This document shows, one piece after another, positions 1 through 6,361 of a stretch of DNA of 10,310 nucleotides. Both the position numbers and the translations under genes were made by a program. The notes beneath the pieces are model-generated. The model ran no database searches. It saw nothing but the letters and a program-made list of their open reading frames with translations, and was not told where the DNA came from. This DNA comes from Gammaproteobacteria bacterium (GTDB lineage Bacteria > Pseudomonadota > Gammaproteobacteria > DSM-16500): NCBI GenBank assembly GCA_021323555.1, contig JAJONP010000098.1, positions 1 through 10,310 of the forward strand, given 5' to 3'. The stretch's first letter is position 1, and every line of letters begins with the position of its first letter.

Positions 1-11
1 AACTGTCTTGA

Positions 12-119
12 GATTAGACGCGCTTTTTGCATCGTAATTCACCAAATTAAATCTACCTTATAGCTTTTTGATAATGCCATTTTATTTGGTGGATTACGAT
101 GCAAAAAGCGCGTCTAATC
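12..119. repeat. 36-bp inverted repeat (hairpin/MITE-like element)
   Basis: The left arm (12-47) and right arm (84-119) are reverse complements over 36 bases with a single mismatch, separated by a 36-base AT-rich spacer. The arm core reads GATTAGACGCGCTTTTTGC. The outer end of the right arm runs on into TCCACCCTAC, which resembles the GGTGGATTA...TAATCCACC dispersed repeats found between genes in many proteobacteria (recalled from general knowledge, not searched). A related fragment lies at 4908-4930. It could be a non-autonomous mobile element or a REP-like palindrome; no transposase is nearby. Confidence 0.8.
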
Positions 120-267
120 CACCCTACATCACTTCGCAGTTCTATAACATTCGGTACTATTTTCGCTGTGTTGTCTCCCACTGATCTTACAAATAAATCC
201 CACTATCCTTGCACTGTTGCTGGGCATCATAAAGGTAGGGTCTCATATTCTCAAGTTTTTTCTATTA
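120..267. repeat. Direct repeat copy A (148 bp)
   Basis: This copy is nearly identical to 278-429, starting at CACCCTACATCACTTCGCAG and ending in TATTA. It directly abuts the inverted repeat on its left. On the minus strand it holds a 33-codon reading frame (230 to 129, beginning MMPSNSARI and ending YRTAK) without a convincing ribosome binding site. The same frame is broken in copy B, so coding is doubtful. The unit is best read as a multicopy intergenic repeat. Confidence 0.85.
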
Positions 268-277
268 TCACTCGTGA

Positions 278-429
278 CACCCTACATCACTTCGCAGTTC
301 TATAACATTCGGTACCATTTTCGCTGTGTTGTCTCCCACTGATCTTACAAATAAATCTCACTATCTATCCTTGCACTGTTGCTGGGCATCATAAAGCGGG
401 ATTGCAGTATTCTCAAGTCTTTTTTATTA
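278..429. repeat. Direct repeat copy B (152 bp)
   Basis: This is the second tandem copy of the 120-267 unit, separated from it by 10 bases. It differs by a few substitutions, a 4-base CTAT duplication near 361-368 and a diverged patch around 397-408. The duplication shifts the short minus-strand frame seen in copy A and brings in a stop after about 15 codons. A recent tandem duplication followed by decay would explain the pattern. Confidence 0.85.
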
Positions 430-548
430 AAACTTCTTCTCGGCAGCTATTCTTGTACTCCAATTTTCGGAATCAAAATACATATTGAACTTGTATTCAG
501 ATTTATTATTGCGTTTTAATTGCTTATGTTCAAATATTAAATTATCAT

Positions 549-569
549 AAGCCTAGTCAGTCTAGTCTT
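549..569. promoter_or_regulatory. Candidate operator of the phd-vapC operon
   Basis: This is a 21-base imperfect palindrome (16 of 21 positions match its own reverse complement) built on two CTAG cores at 553-556 and 562-565. It sits 25 bases upstream of the antitoxin start and is followed by TATATAAAA (572-580), which could be a -10 box. Phd/YefM antitoxins normally repress their own operon by binding such palindromes in the promoter. The site call is inference from position and symmetry. Confidence 0.45.
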
Positions 570-593
570 TTTATATAAAATTTGAGGTGACAA

Positions 594-842
594 ATGAAAA
601 GTTGGCAACTTCAGGAAGCAAAAGCGCATTTTAGTCGAGTTATCCAAGAAGCTATTATTCATGGGCCACAAGAAATTTCCCTGCGGGGTAAACCTACGGC
701 AATTATTATATCTACAAAAGAATATCATAAATTACTCGAACCAAAATCGTCTTTCGTAGAATTTATGCAACAATCGCCTTTGCGAGGAATTAAAATTCGC
801 TTAAAACGTGACAAATCATTGGCTCGGAAAATAATATTATGA
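594..842 (+). CDS. Phd/YefM-family antitoxin
   Basis: This 82-residue protein begins MKSWQLQEAKAHFSRVI and continues to GPQEISLRGKPTAIIIS, followed by KEYHKLLEP. This is the standard Phd/YefM antitoxin pattern: an N-terminal DNA-binding and dimerisation fold (about residues 1-55), with the basic tail (about 56-82) expected to wrap and inhibit the toxin. GAGGTG at 584-589 is the ribosome binding site, four bases before the ATG. The stop codon overlaps the toxin start (ATGA, 839-842), so the two are translationally coupled. The protein should neutralise the PIN-domain RNase encoded next and, with it, repress the operon, probably at the palindrome at 549-569. Family assignment is firm; the regulatory role is inferred from the family. 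Confidence 0.9.
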   Translation: MKSWQLQEAKAHFSRVIQEAIIHGPQEISLRGKPTAIIISTKEYHKLLEPKSSFVEFMQQSPLRGIKIRLKRDKSLARKIIL

Positions 843-1252
843 GTTATTTATTAGATACAAATGTTATCTCTGAACTCACTCGTCAAAAACCTCATGCGCA
901 TGTTTTAAAATGGTTTGAAAACATATCAGATAGCTCTCTTTATATTAGCGTCTTGAGTATAGGCGAAATTCGGAGAGGCATTGAAGAAGTAAAAGATCAA
1001 AAGCATAAAGAAAAATTGCGGATATGGCTAGAAGTAAAATTACCCACATGGTTTTCAGAACGTATTTTAATTGTTGATCATTCTATAGCTGGTCGATGGG
1101 GACGTCTGTTAGCTTCTACAAAACGATCTATACCCGTGGTTGACAGCCTAATTGCAGCTACTGCATTGCATTATGATTTGCGCTTGGTCACTCGAAATGA
1201 GCGTGATTTTCAGTATCCAACCCTACAGGTCATTAACCCTTGGAATCTCTAA
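839..1252 (+). CDS. vapC: VapC-like PIN-domain ribonuclease toxin
   Basis: This 137-residue PIN-domain protein is close to the usual VapC/FitB length. The acidic Mg2+-binding residues expected of the fold are visible: D6 in YLLDTNVISEL, E43 in IGEIRRGI, D102 in PVVDSLIAATA, and D123 after the TRN (118-120) motif. PIN toxins cleave RNA, often tRNA or rRNA, and halt translation when their antitoxin is degraded. All key residues are present, so the toxin looks intact. Its ATG overlaps the antitoxin stop by four bases. The precise RNA target cannot be read from sequence. The operon is followed by about 315 bases of AT-rich non-coding DNA with no convincing terminator. Confidence 0.92.
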   Translation: MSYLLDTNVISELTRQKPHAHVLKWFENISDSSLYISVLSIGEIRRGIEEVKDQKHKEKLRIWLEVKLPTWFSERILIVDHSIAGRWGRLLASTKRSIPVVDSLIAATALHYDLRLVTRNERDFQYPTLQVINPWNL

Positions 1253-1474
1253 AAATAAAAGTCTAGCTATTTTTTTATTAATTGATTGCATCCTTGTCAC
1301 TTCTATCCTCTTGTTTGTTAAATGAAATGAAAATCCTCAGAAAGTTCACAATATAAACTAAAATAAAATATCAGTTTTCTAAAGATACAGCGCGTATCCT
1401 TCTTTCTTATTACCTAAAATTGTCTTATTAATCATCGGTTTGTATATATTAATATCTATTTTTAATTATTAGCT

Positions 1475-1503
1475 TTATTTTTAATCTTCTATTCTGGTAT
1501 CAT
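1475..1503 (+). promoter_or_regulatory. Candidate extended -10 promoter for the 1568 gene
   Basis: TGGTATCAT at 1495-1503 fits an extended -10 (TGnTATnAT). TTATTT at 1475-1480 is a poor -35, 17 bases upstream. Transcription would start near 1510, giving a leader of about 58 bases that contains the hairpin and mini-ORF at 1526-1564. In DNA this AT-rich, chance matches are common. Confidence 0.35.
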
Positions 1504-1525
1504 TTCGCTCTATTATTAAAAAATA

Positions 1526-1564
1526 GTCCTAATAAAGGACAAAATGAAACGAGTGAGGGGTTAA
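1526..1564 (+). promoter_or_regulatory. Leader hairpin and six-codon ORF
   Basis: GTCCT (1526-1530) pairs with AGGAC (1536-1540) around an AATAA loop, and its right arm includes AAGGA, a ribosome-binding-like sequence. An ATG follows at 1544 and opens the peptide MKRVRG, which stops at 1562-1564, four bases before the main gene's ATG and in the same frame. The main gene's own ribosome binding site (GAGGGG, 1555-1560) lies inside this mini-ORF, so translating it could affect initiation downstream. Chance cannot be excluded. Confidence 0.3.
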
Positions 1565-1567
1565 CAG

Positions 1568-2599
1568 ATGCCTTGTAAAACAAGAAATTCCGTGCGAAAA
1601 AAAAATGGTATTCCTTTAGTTCAAAAGAGAGAATTTGGTCAAAAAGGTTATGCAAAAAAGGGAAATCCTGATGGGCTGTGGGGAATGCGTACTGCTCATT
1701 TTACAGAAGTTGTTACTGAAACAGGTGAAACAGTTGCGCTAAAAACAGATGCAGTAATCAATCCTAAGAAAATTCATCTAAAAAATTCCACTCAACTAGA
1801 ACCCTTAGAAAAAAATTATTATAAAAAAATTAGAGGAATATCCTCTAATCGGCGCACCATTATTACAGAGCGCTCTATCAATGGATCGCCACTGAAAGGA
1901 CATACCCCTACTAAAAAAACGCCTATGTATGCTCATAGTACGTATGGTTTCGTGACTTTTTTGACTAACAAAAAGATATCTTCACATACAAGAATCACTG
2001 CAGAAAAAGTAGATGAATCCTTTTTTGAATCTCCTGAATATAAGTCTGCGCCTGAGGTGACAGAATCTACGAAAAAGCAATCTTTTGCTTTCTATCCCAA
2101 TACACATCGCTCACAACAGCCTCGTCCTTCACTAAACGCTACAATGCGTATCTCAGCTGCGAAATATACTCGTGCAACGGGGCTGATTAAAGAAGATGAA
2201 GAGGACAAAGAAAATAAATTACCTCCTGATGAGTGGAATCATTTAAAGCCACATAGTCTTGGAGGAAATAAGAAAAAAAATAAAAAAGAGAGAAAAATTC
2301 ATCTCATTAGCAACGTCGTTGCGTGTTCGCGTGATGCAAATAGTCAGGAGACGCGATTCGGAAGCCTGGCCAAAAAACTTGCTAAGTCTTTTCAAGAAAT
2401 AAAAGTGGATGTAGAGGCATCGCTAATACCAGAAACACATGTTGCTAAGCATATTGAGTATACTATTAATCACGAATCCTTTTCTTTATTCGGAAAAATT
2501 GAAAACACACCAGTGACTCCTCATGTCATAGAGAAAGAATATTTTTCATGTTTTCGCGAAGCATTAGAGGAAACATTGCAGCCTAATTCTACTCCTTAG
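1568..2599 (+). CDS. Orphan basic protein with HNH-like nuclease core
   Basis: This 343-residue protein has no signal peptide or membrane segment. GAGGGG (1555-1560) sits seven bases before the ATG, supporting this start. The N-terminal two thirds are lysine-rich and unrecognised. An acidic stretch (KEDEEDKEN, about 208-216) precedes a motif starting at E222: EWNHLKPHSLGG (H225, H229, G232-G233), followed after 15 residues by N249, then VACSRDANSQE with N258 and E261. This spacing resembles beta-beta-alpha-metal (HNH/non-specific) nucleases, where a histidine activates water and an asparagine helps bind the metal. The last 25 residues carry several glutamates (E322, E324, E331, E334, E335), like the E-block of Dot/Icm type IV effectors. 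Nuclease activity and secretion are both inferences; no immunity gene is adjacent. It converges with comEC, overlapping its 3' end by 11 bases. Confidence 0.7.
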   Translation: MPCKTRNSVRKKNGIPLVQKREFGQKGYAKKGNPDGLWGMRTAHFTEVVTETGETVALKTDAVINPKKIHLKNSTQLEPLEKNYYKKIRGISSNRRTIITERSINGSPLKGHTPTKKTPMYAHSTYGFVTFLTNKKISSHTRITAEKVDESFFESPEYKSAPEVTESTKKQSFAFYPNTHRSQQPRPSLNATMRISAAKYTRATGLIKEDEEDKENKLPPDEWNHLKPHSLGGNKKKNKKERKIHLISNVVACSRDANSQETRFGSLAKKLAKSFQEIKVDVEASLIPETHVAKHIEYTINHESFSLFGKIENTPVTPHVIEKEYFSCFREALEETLQPNSTP

Positions 2600-3041
2600 G
2601 AGATAACCAATAAGCACGATGCTCCGACCGATGTAAAACAGGCTTCGAAATAGAATTTTGTCTGGCGTTTATTTTAAATTGAATAGCGCCAGCATGTACG
2701 GTGTCATAGGCTGCAACGCCTAAGGTATGATATTTTTCCACTACAGACGGAGTGGGGAAATGATAACGGTTTCGATAACCCACAGGGAATAGTACGATAG
2801 AAGGATTAACAGCATGAATAAATTCATCCACGGCTGAAGTTTTGCTACCATGATGCGGTGCTACTAGAATATCAGCCGCTAATTTGTCGCTTGAAAAATT
2901 CACTAGATAATATTCGGCTAATTTTTCAATATCTCCTGTCAATAAAATATGTCGTTGACCGCTTGTGATGCGTAATACGCAAGAACTATTATTATCTAAA
3001 CCTAATTTCTCGACAGGCGGGTAGAGAAATTCAAATTGCAC
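2589..3041 (-). CDS. comEC: ComEC C-terminal fragment (MBL-like domain, second half)
   Basis: This 150-codon fragment, opened by a GTG at 3041, holds the second half of the ComEC metallo-beta-lactamase-like domain. It begins QFEFLYPPVEKLG and continues with NNSSCVLRI, the metal-ligand region LLTGDIE (D37) and APHHGSKTS (H63-H64). FPVGYRNRYHFPTPSV near residue 85-100 is also typical of ComEC. The GTG is probably not a real start: codons upstream of it in the same frame still encode ComEC sequence (HWEWDHV), and I see no ribosome binding site. Without the HGDNDH motif and the membrane channel it would not function alone. Its stop lies inside the 3' end of the convergent nuclease-like gene. Confidence 0.7.
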   Translation of the reverse strand: MQFEFLYPPVEKLGLDNNSSCVLRITSGQRHILLTGDIEKLAEYYLVNFSSDKLAADILVAPHHGSKTSAVDEFIHAVNPSIVLFPVGYRNRYHFPTPSVVEKYHTLGVAAYDTVHAGAIQFKINARQNSISKPVLHRSEHRAYWLSPKE

Positions 3042-4858
3042 ATGGTCCCATTCCCAATGCTGAACGTTGGTATTTGTTTAAGAATCGCAAACGCACCTCC
3101 AATATGATCGTTATCACCGTGACTAATGACTAATTTATCTAAATGATGAATACCGAATGTCCGTAAAAAGGGAACGACCACTGTATTTCCCATATCATTA
3201 TTTTCACTGAAACGCGCGCCTGCATCAAAAACTAATGTGTGATGCTGCGTTTGCACAACTGCCGCTAATCCTTGCCCCACATCCAGTAATGTAAACCAGA
3301 CATCGCCTGTATTTGGATAGTCAGGTTTATACAATAACAAAGGTAAAACCCAAAGGATTCCAAGGTATCGCCCAGGAAAACCCGCAGGCGCTAATAAAAT
3401 AATCATTCCTACACACGCCATTACAATATAACTCACATGAGGGATGGTTTGATACCAGGAACCCCAGGAAATATGTGAAAGATAGGTGAGTATTCCCCAT
3501 AATACAGTTAATATTTTATCGGCTACTAATAAAATCAATCCGCCTGTTTTTGCTGAAAATAATAATAAAAAGCAGCCTAATAAAGTCAGTGGCACAACTA
3601 AAAAACCAACCCAGGGGATAGCAATACTGTTTGCGATGAAAGAAACCCATGAACATTGCTGAAAAAGCCAGATACTGAGAGGAATTAACCCCAATGCAAT
3701 CACCCATTGGATGCGGCCGTGTTTCCACCATAACCCTTTTGGAGCTAATCGACCATGCATGCCATAAATGATGAGCGCTACAGAGGCAAATGAGAGCCAA
3801 ATACTTTCTGTCAACACAGTGAGTGGATTCAGCAATAAAACACCGAGCAAAGCAATACCCAAGACTTGCCAAGGCATTATTTTTCGACGCAAAAGTAATA
3901 GCAATAAAAAAAGAGATAACATCATGCAGGCACGTTGCGTTGGAATAGAAAATCCTGCCATGGTGCTGTAAATAAGCGCCATGATTAATGCTGCAATAGC
4001 ACCTGCTTGTTGAGCAGGTATCTTTAACGGTAACCTTTTATGACGCCGCCACCCCCATGAAAAAAGAGTATAGGTCAATGTTGCCATGAGCCCTATATGT
4101 AATCCTGCAATCGCCATTAAATGATTAGTGCCTGTATTCCTTAATATTTGCCACTCATCAAAAGGAATGGCATGGCGCTCGCCAATTGCAAGTGCTGTAA
4201 TCCAGGGAGATGTCTGTGTTGGTTTTAGATTTTTTTTGATCGCATCGCGAAAATATTCTCTCATTCGACCGATGGGAGAGTGATACCAGGCATCCTGTAA
4301 CAGAATAGAATTTGTTTTTCCTGAAAGGACTGCGCCCGTTGCACGAATACCTTCAACGAAGCTCCAGGTTTCATGATCAAATCCCCCACGATTCATTTGA
4401 CCATGGATTTTTTTAAGAGAAGTTGTTAATTGCCATTTTTCACCTATACGTAAGGCAGGATGGGGATTTTGCCAAGACAAATGAATCAAGCCGTTGGCTC
4501 GCTTTTTTTTGCCTCCGAGAGAATTTTCTGATTTTATCGTTTTGAGTGAAAATAAAAACGTGGTTTGATAAGTGTCTACTGTAGGAATGCTTGCAATATA
4601 GCCCGTGAGCGTGAGCGGCTTTCCTGTGAATGTCTCTGGTAAAACCCAAGCTAATTGATGATGCGCATAAAAGAGTGTCCATGAGAAACCTAAAGCCAGC
4701 GCGATAATTAAAATAATAAAATTCGATAATTTTTTTCTAAAAAAGATAAGTATAAAAATAAATAACAAAATGATTCCTACCCAACTTTTATCGGGTAAAT
4801 GGGAAAAATGTTGCAACGCAATAACACCGCACAAAAAAGCGAGAGAAAATAAAGGCAT
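3002..4858 (-). CDS. comEC: ComEC N-terminal and channel part, truncated
   Basis: This 618-codon ORF is the front of ComEC/Rec2, an inner-membrane protein for DNA uptake. An N-terminal hydrophobic and DUF4131-like region (about 1-190) is followed by the multi-helix competence domain (about 215-480), including GTNHLMAIAGLHIGL (about 243-257) and STMAGFSIPTQRA (298-310). The metallo-beta-lactamase-like domain begins at LLDVGQGLA (about 524) and includes ISHGDNDHIGG (578-588). After QIPT (about 598) the sequence stops looking like ComEC: the last 20 or so residues, ending STRLSRN, are out-of-frame translation. The ATG at 4858 is preceded by only a weak GGA. No promoter was identified; the gene stands 149 bases downstream of the transpeptidase gene on the same strand. 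Confidence 0.85.
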   Translation of the reverse strand: MPLFSLAFLCGVIALQHFSHLPDKSWVGIILLFIFILIFFRKKLSNFIILIIALALGFSWTLFYAHHQLAWVLPETFTGKPLTLTGYIASIPTVDTYQTTFLFSLKTIKSENSLGGKKKRANGLIHLSWQNPHPALRIGEKWQLTTSLKKIHGQMNRGGFDHETWSFVEGIRATGAVLSGKTNSILLQDAWYHSPIGRMREYFRDAIKKNLKPTQTSPWITALAIGERHAIPFDEWQILRNTGTNHLMAIAGLHIGLMATLTYTLFSWGWRRHKRLPLKIPAQQAGAIAALIMALIYSTMAGFSIPTQRACMMLSLFLLLLLLRRKIMPWQVLGIALLGVLLLNPLTVLTESIWLSFASVALIIYGMHGRLAPKGLWWKHGRIQWVIALGLIPLSIWLFQQCSWVSFIANSIAIPWVGFLVVPLTLLGCFLLLFSAKTGGLILLVADKILTVLWGILTYLSHISWGSWYQTIPHVSYIVMACVGMIILLAPAGFPGRYLGILWVLPLLLYKPDYPNTGDVWFTLLDVGQGLAAVVQTQHHTLVFDAGARFSENNDMGNTVVVPFLRTFGIHHLDKLVISHGDNDHIGGAFAILKQIPTFSIGNGTMCNLNFSTRLSRN

Positions 4859-4907
4859 GAGTGATCCAGAAATTTATGATTAGATTAAGAAAGTAAGTGT
4901 AAGTAAT

Positions 4908-4930
4908 GTGGATTAGACGGGTTTTTTGCG
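4908..4930. repeat. Partial copy of the 12-119 inverted-repeat arm
   Basis: GTGGATTAGACGGGTTTTTT followed by GCG matches the minus-strand reading of the inverted-repeat arm (GTGGATTAGACGCGCTTTTT, then GC) with two differences in 22 bases. It sits between comEC and the transpeptidase gene. The second arm is missing, so this looks like a decayed solo remnant of the same dispersed element. Confidence 0.55.
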
Positions 4931-5007
4931 AGGGAAGAAAGTGAGGGAATGATATACATTTAATTTCATTAAAACAGGGATTCGCAAAATACCACAACCA
5001 TTTTATT

Positions 5008-5550
5008 TTAGCTATAAGGCACAACAATGACTTTCGTTCCAATATGCGCAAATTGATTTACCATCCACTCTGCATCAGGGAGGCGCATACGAACACACCC
5101 ATGGCTAATATTATCTTCAACAACAATATCGTCAGGTGAACCATGCAATGCTTGCCCTTCATTAAAGAACATGCAATTTGGCATTAAACCACCGCCATTC
5201 GGTTTGGGATATTTTTTGGAATAACAATCTTCACCGCCAATCGATGTAATATGAAACGTTCCTGAAGCTGTGCGGCAATCTATTTCATCTGCATCAGGCG
5301 GACAAACTGTACCGCCCGCCGTGGCAATACCTGCACGAACCAAATGGCCATCTGGCGCATATGCACCCCACGCGTGTACATTAGGATCGACAAGAACAAC
5401 TTTCCTATTGTGAGTCTCTATCTGCTGCGGAAGCCTATCGGCATAATTAGGGCCAGATTGATTAGGCGATTGCATACTCACACAAGACGTCAGTAAAAAT
5501 AAAATTGAAACCGCTGCAATAAATTCCCATAAATAATGTAAATAGCACAT
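5008..5550 (-). CDS. L,D-transpeptidase (YkuD) lipoprotein
   Basis: This 180-residue protein starts with a lipoprotein signal: a hydrophobic run (about 8-20) ending in the lipobox LTSC, with C23 as the lipidated cysteine. The YkuD catalytic domain occupies about residues 48-178. It contains the conserved HGS (136-138) and the active-site motif ISHGCVRM (H150, C152, R154). YkuD enzymes form 3-3 peptidoglycan crosslinks or attach proteins to peptidoglycan in the periplasm. Four further cysteines (83, 92, 109, 126) could form disulfides. AAGGGG about eight bases upstream of the ATG supports this start. It stands alone: comEC follows 149 bases downstream, and the paralogue pair diverges from it across a 149-base promoter region. 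The substrate cannot be judged from sequence. Confidence 0.9.
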   Translation of the reverse strand: MCYLHYLWEFIAAVSILFLLTSCVSMQSPNQSGPNYADRLPQQIETHNRKVVLVDPNVHAWGAYAPDGHLVRAGIATAGGTVCPPDADEIDCRTASGTFHITSIGGEDCYSKKYPKPNGGGLMPNCMFFNEGQALHGSPDDIVVEDNISHGCVRMRLPDAEWMVNQFAHIGTKVIVVPYS

Positions 5551-5629
5551 AAGCCATACCCCTTTATTGCTAACTATATTTTCAGTATAGGCTACTTTGG
5601 GGCTGATTTTACCAATATGCCTGTTTTTA

Positions 5630-5657
5630 TTGATTTTTTTTAAATCTGAAATATAAT
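5630..5657 (+). promoter_or_regulatory. Sigma70-type promoter for the paralogue pair
   Basis: TTGATT (5630-5635) and a perfect TATAAT (5652-5657) are separated by 16 bases. Transcription would start near 5664, about 36 bases before the ATG at 5700. It probably serves both tandem genes, since no terminator or clear second promoter is visible between them. Confidence 0.6.
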
Positions 5658-5699
5658 ATGTGATTTAAAAATTAACATTACTACAACGAGGAATAATTC

Positions 5700-6308
5700 A
5701 TGTACGGTTCATTCTATAACCCCCCTCTTCAAAAGCCATTATTCCAATCGCTTGAATTGGTGCAAAAGCTATTTGGAAATGGAGTAGTACAACGTTGCAA
5801 TACAATACGCGTGCTAGCAAGTCGTCCAGATAAATCTTGGGTGAGTTTGCTAGAAGCGAGAAGCCCATCAGAAGATCCGGAAGAAGAAAAATACGAGTCA
5901 GATCCTTCAGTCGAGCAGAATTCTGCAAGAGTGATGGCGGCCATGATACCTTTTTTGTGTGAAGCAATGAATTCACACGCAGAATCAGGCGACAGAGACA
6001 AACTTCAAGAAGCCCTGGCTTCTTTTAAAAAAGTCATTGCTCGATTAAAATCAGCGCAGGCAAAGGAAGTAGAAAATCATTTAGGATACCAGGCAGGGAA
6101 TGCATTCATGAATATGTTTATGTTGGGTTGGATCACGCGAAACATAGCATTACAGATAGGGAAAAGTTGTGTAACAGGTCAATCTGATCCTTTTCATGAC
6201 TCACAGATGAAAACATGTATAAACTATAGCGATGACATTATAATCGCAATAGAAAATGAGCTATTAAAGCAGGCACAAGCTGCTCCCGCTCAGATGAACA
6301 TGACTTGA
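5700..6308 (+). CDS. Uncharacterised protein, first of a tandem paralogue pair
   Basis: I do not recognise this 202-residue protein. It has no signal peptide. GAGGA at 5688-5692, seven bases before the ATG, supports the start. Visible parts: an N-terminal region with LVQKLFGNGVVQRCN (20-34); an acidic linker (SEDPEEEKYES, 57-67); a helical segment with LCEAMNSHAESGDRDKL (86-102); a moderately hydrophobic stretch (about 131-153); and a C-terminal DDIIIAIENELL (178-189) before an Ala/Gln-rich tail. The first, third and last of these recur in order in the next gene (6362-7042), so the two arose by duplication. Fast divergence, no known domain and a setting among accessory genes fit a secreted effector family, but that is inference only. 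The next start lies 53 bases after this stop. Confidence 0.75.
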   Translation: MYGSFYNPPLQKPLFQSLELVQKLFGNGVVQRCNTIRVLASRPDKSWVSLLEARSPSEDPEEEKYESDPSVEQNSARVMAAMIPFLCEAMNSHAESGDRDKLQEALASFKKVIARLKSAQAKEVENHLGYQAGNAFMNMFMLGWITRNIALQIGKSCVTGQSDPFHDSQMKTCINYSDDIIIAIENELLKQAQAAPAQMNMT

Positions 6309-6361
6309 GAGGGTTAATTTTTTTATATTTAATTATAGTGATATTACGAGGAGTAGTTAAT

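Larger units (their letters stand above)
1253..1567. other. AT-rich intergenic region with leader elements
   Basis: This non-coding stretch lies between the VapC-like gene and the nuclease-like gene. The left part is low-complexity AT-rich DNA in which I see no gene. The only terminator-like structure after the toxin gene is a 7-bp A/T-only stem (AATAAAA/TTTTATT, 1254-1279), which is unconvincing. The right end holds a candidate extended -10 promoter, a 5-bp hairpin and a six-codon ORF, listed separately. Confidence 0.6.
2589..4858 (-). pseudogene. comEC: comEC/rec2, disrupted DNA-uptake channel gene
   Basis: The two ORFs at 3002-4858 and 2589-3041 together make one ComEC protein of about 760 codons. 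The reading frame changes between about 3085 and 3050. In the frame of the downstream piece, upstream of its first possible start, the DNA still encodes NTNVQHWEWDHVQFEFLYP, a typical ComEC stretch. The two halves therefore belong to one gene broken by a net loss of 3k+1 bases. ComEC pulls single-stranded DNA across the inner membrane in natural transformation; this copy probably no longer works. Confidence 0.75.

Noticed and set aside
129..230. 33-codon minus-strand ORF in repeat copy A
   Set aside because: No ribosome binding site was seen and the frame is broken in copy B, so it is recorded as part of the repeat, not as a gene.
99..305. 68-codon plus-strand ORF at the left edge
   Set aside because: It starts in the inverted repeat and runs through repeat copies A and B; its frame comes from repeat sequence and lacks a ribosome binding site.
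1254..1279. Possible terminator after the VapC-like gene
   Set aside because: The stem is seven A/T pairs only with a 12-base loop; in such AT-rich DNA it is not distinguishable from chance.
3050..3085. Programmed -1 frameshift joining the two comEC parts
   Set aside because: The direction fits a -1 shift, but no classic slippery heptamer is present (CTTAAAC does not fit) and the linker appears shortened as well, which favours a deletion.
3516..3872. 118-codon minus-strand ORF within comEC
   Set aside because: It is an out-of-frame shadow of the ComEC membrane domain with no family resemblance.
4788..5051. 87-codon minus-strand ORF spanning the comEC-transpeptidase gap
   Set aside because: It overlaps both genes in other frames and matches nothing; the gap contains only a repeat fragment.
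5729..6001. Minus-strand ORFs of about 90 codons opposite the first paralogue
   Set aside because: The plus-strand frame has a ribosome binding site, a promoter and a homologous neighbour; the opposite frames have none.
6305..6361. Upstream TTG start for the second paralogue, adding a hydrophobic 19-residue N-terminus
   Set aside because: The extension would look like a membrane segment, but it overlaps the previous stop, lacks a good ribosome binding site and covers the strong ACGAGGAG of the ATG at 6362.
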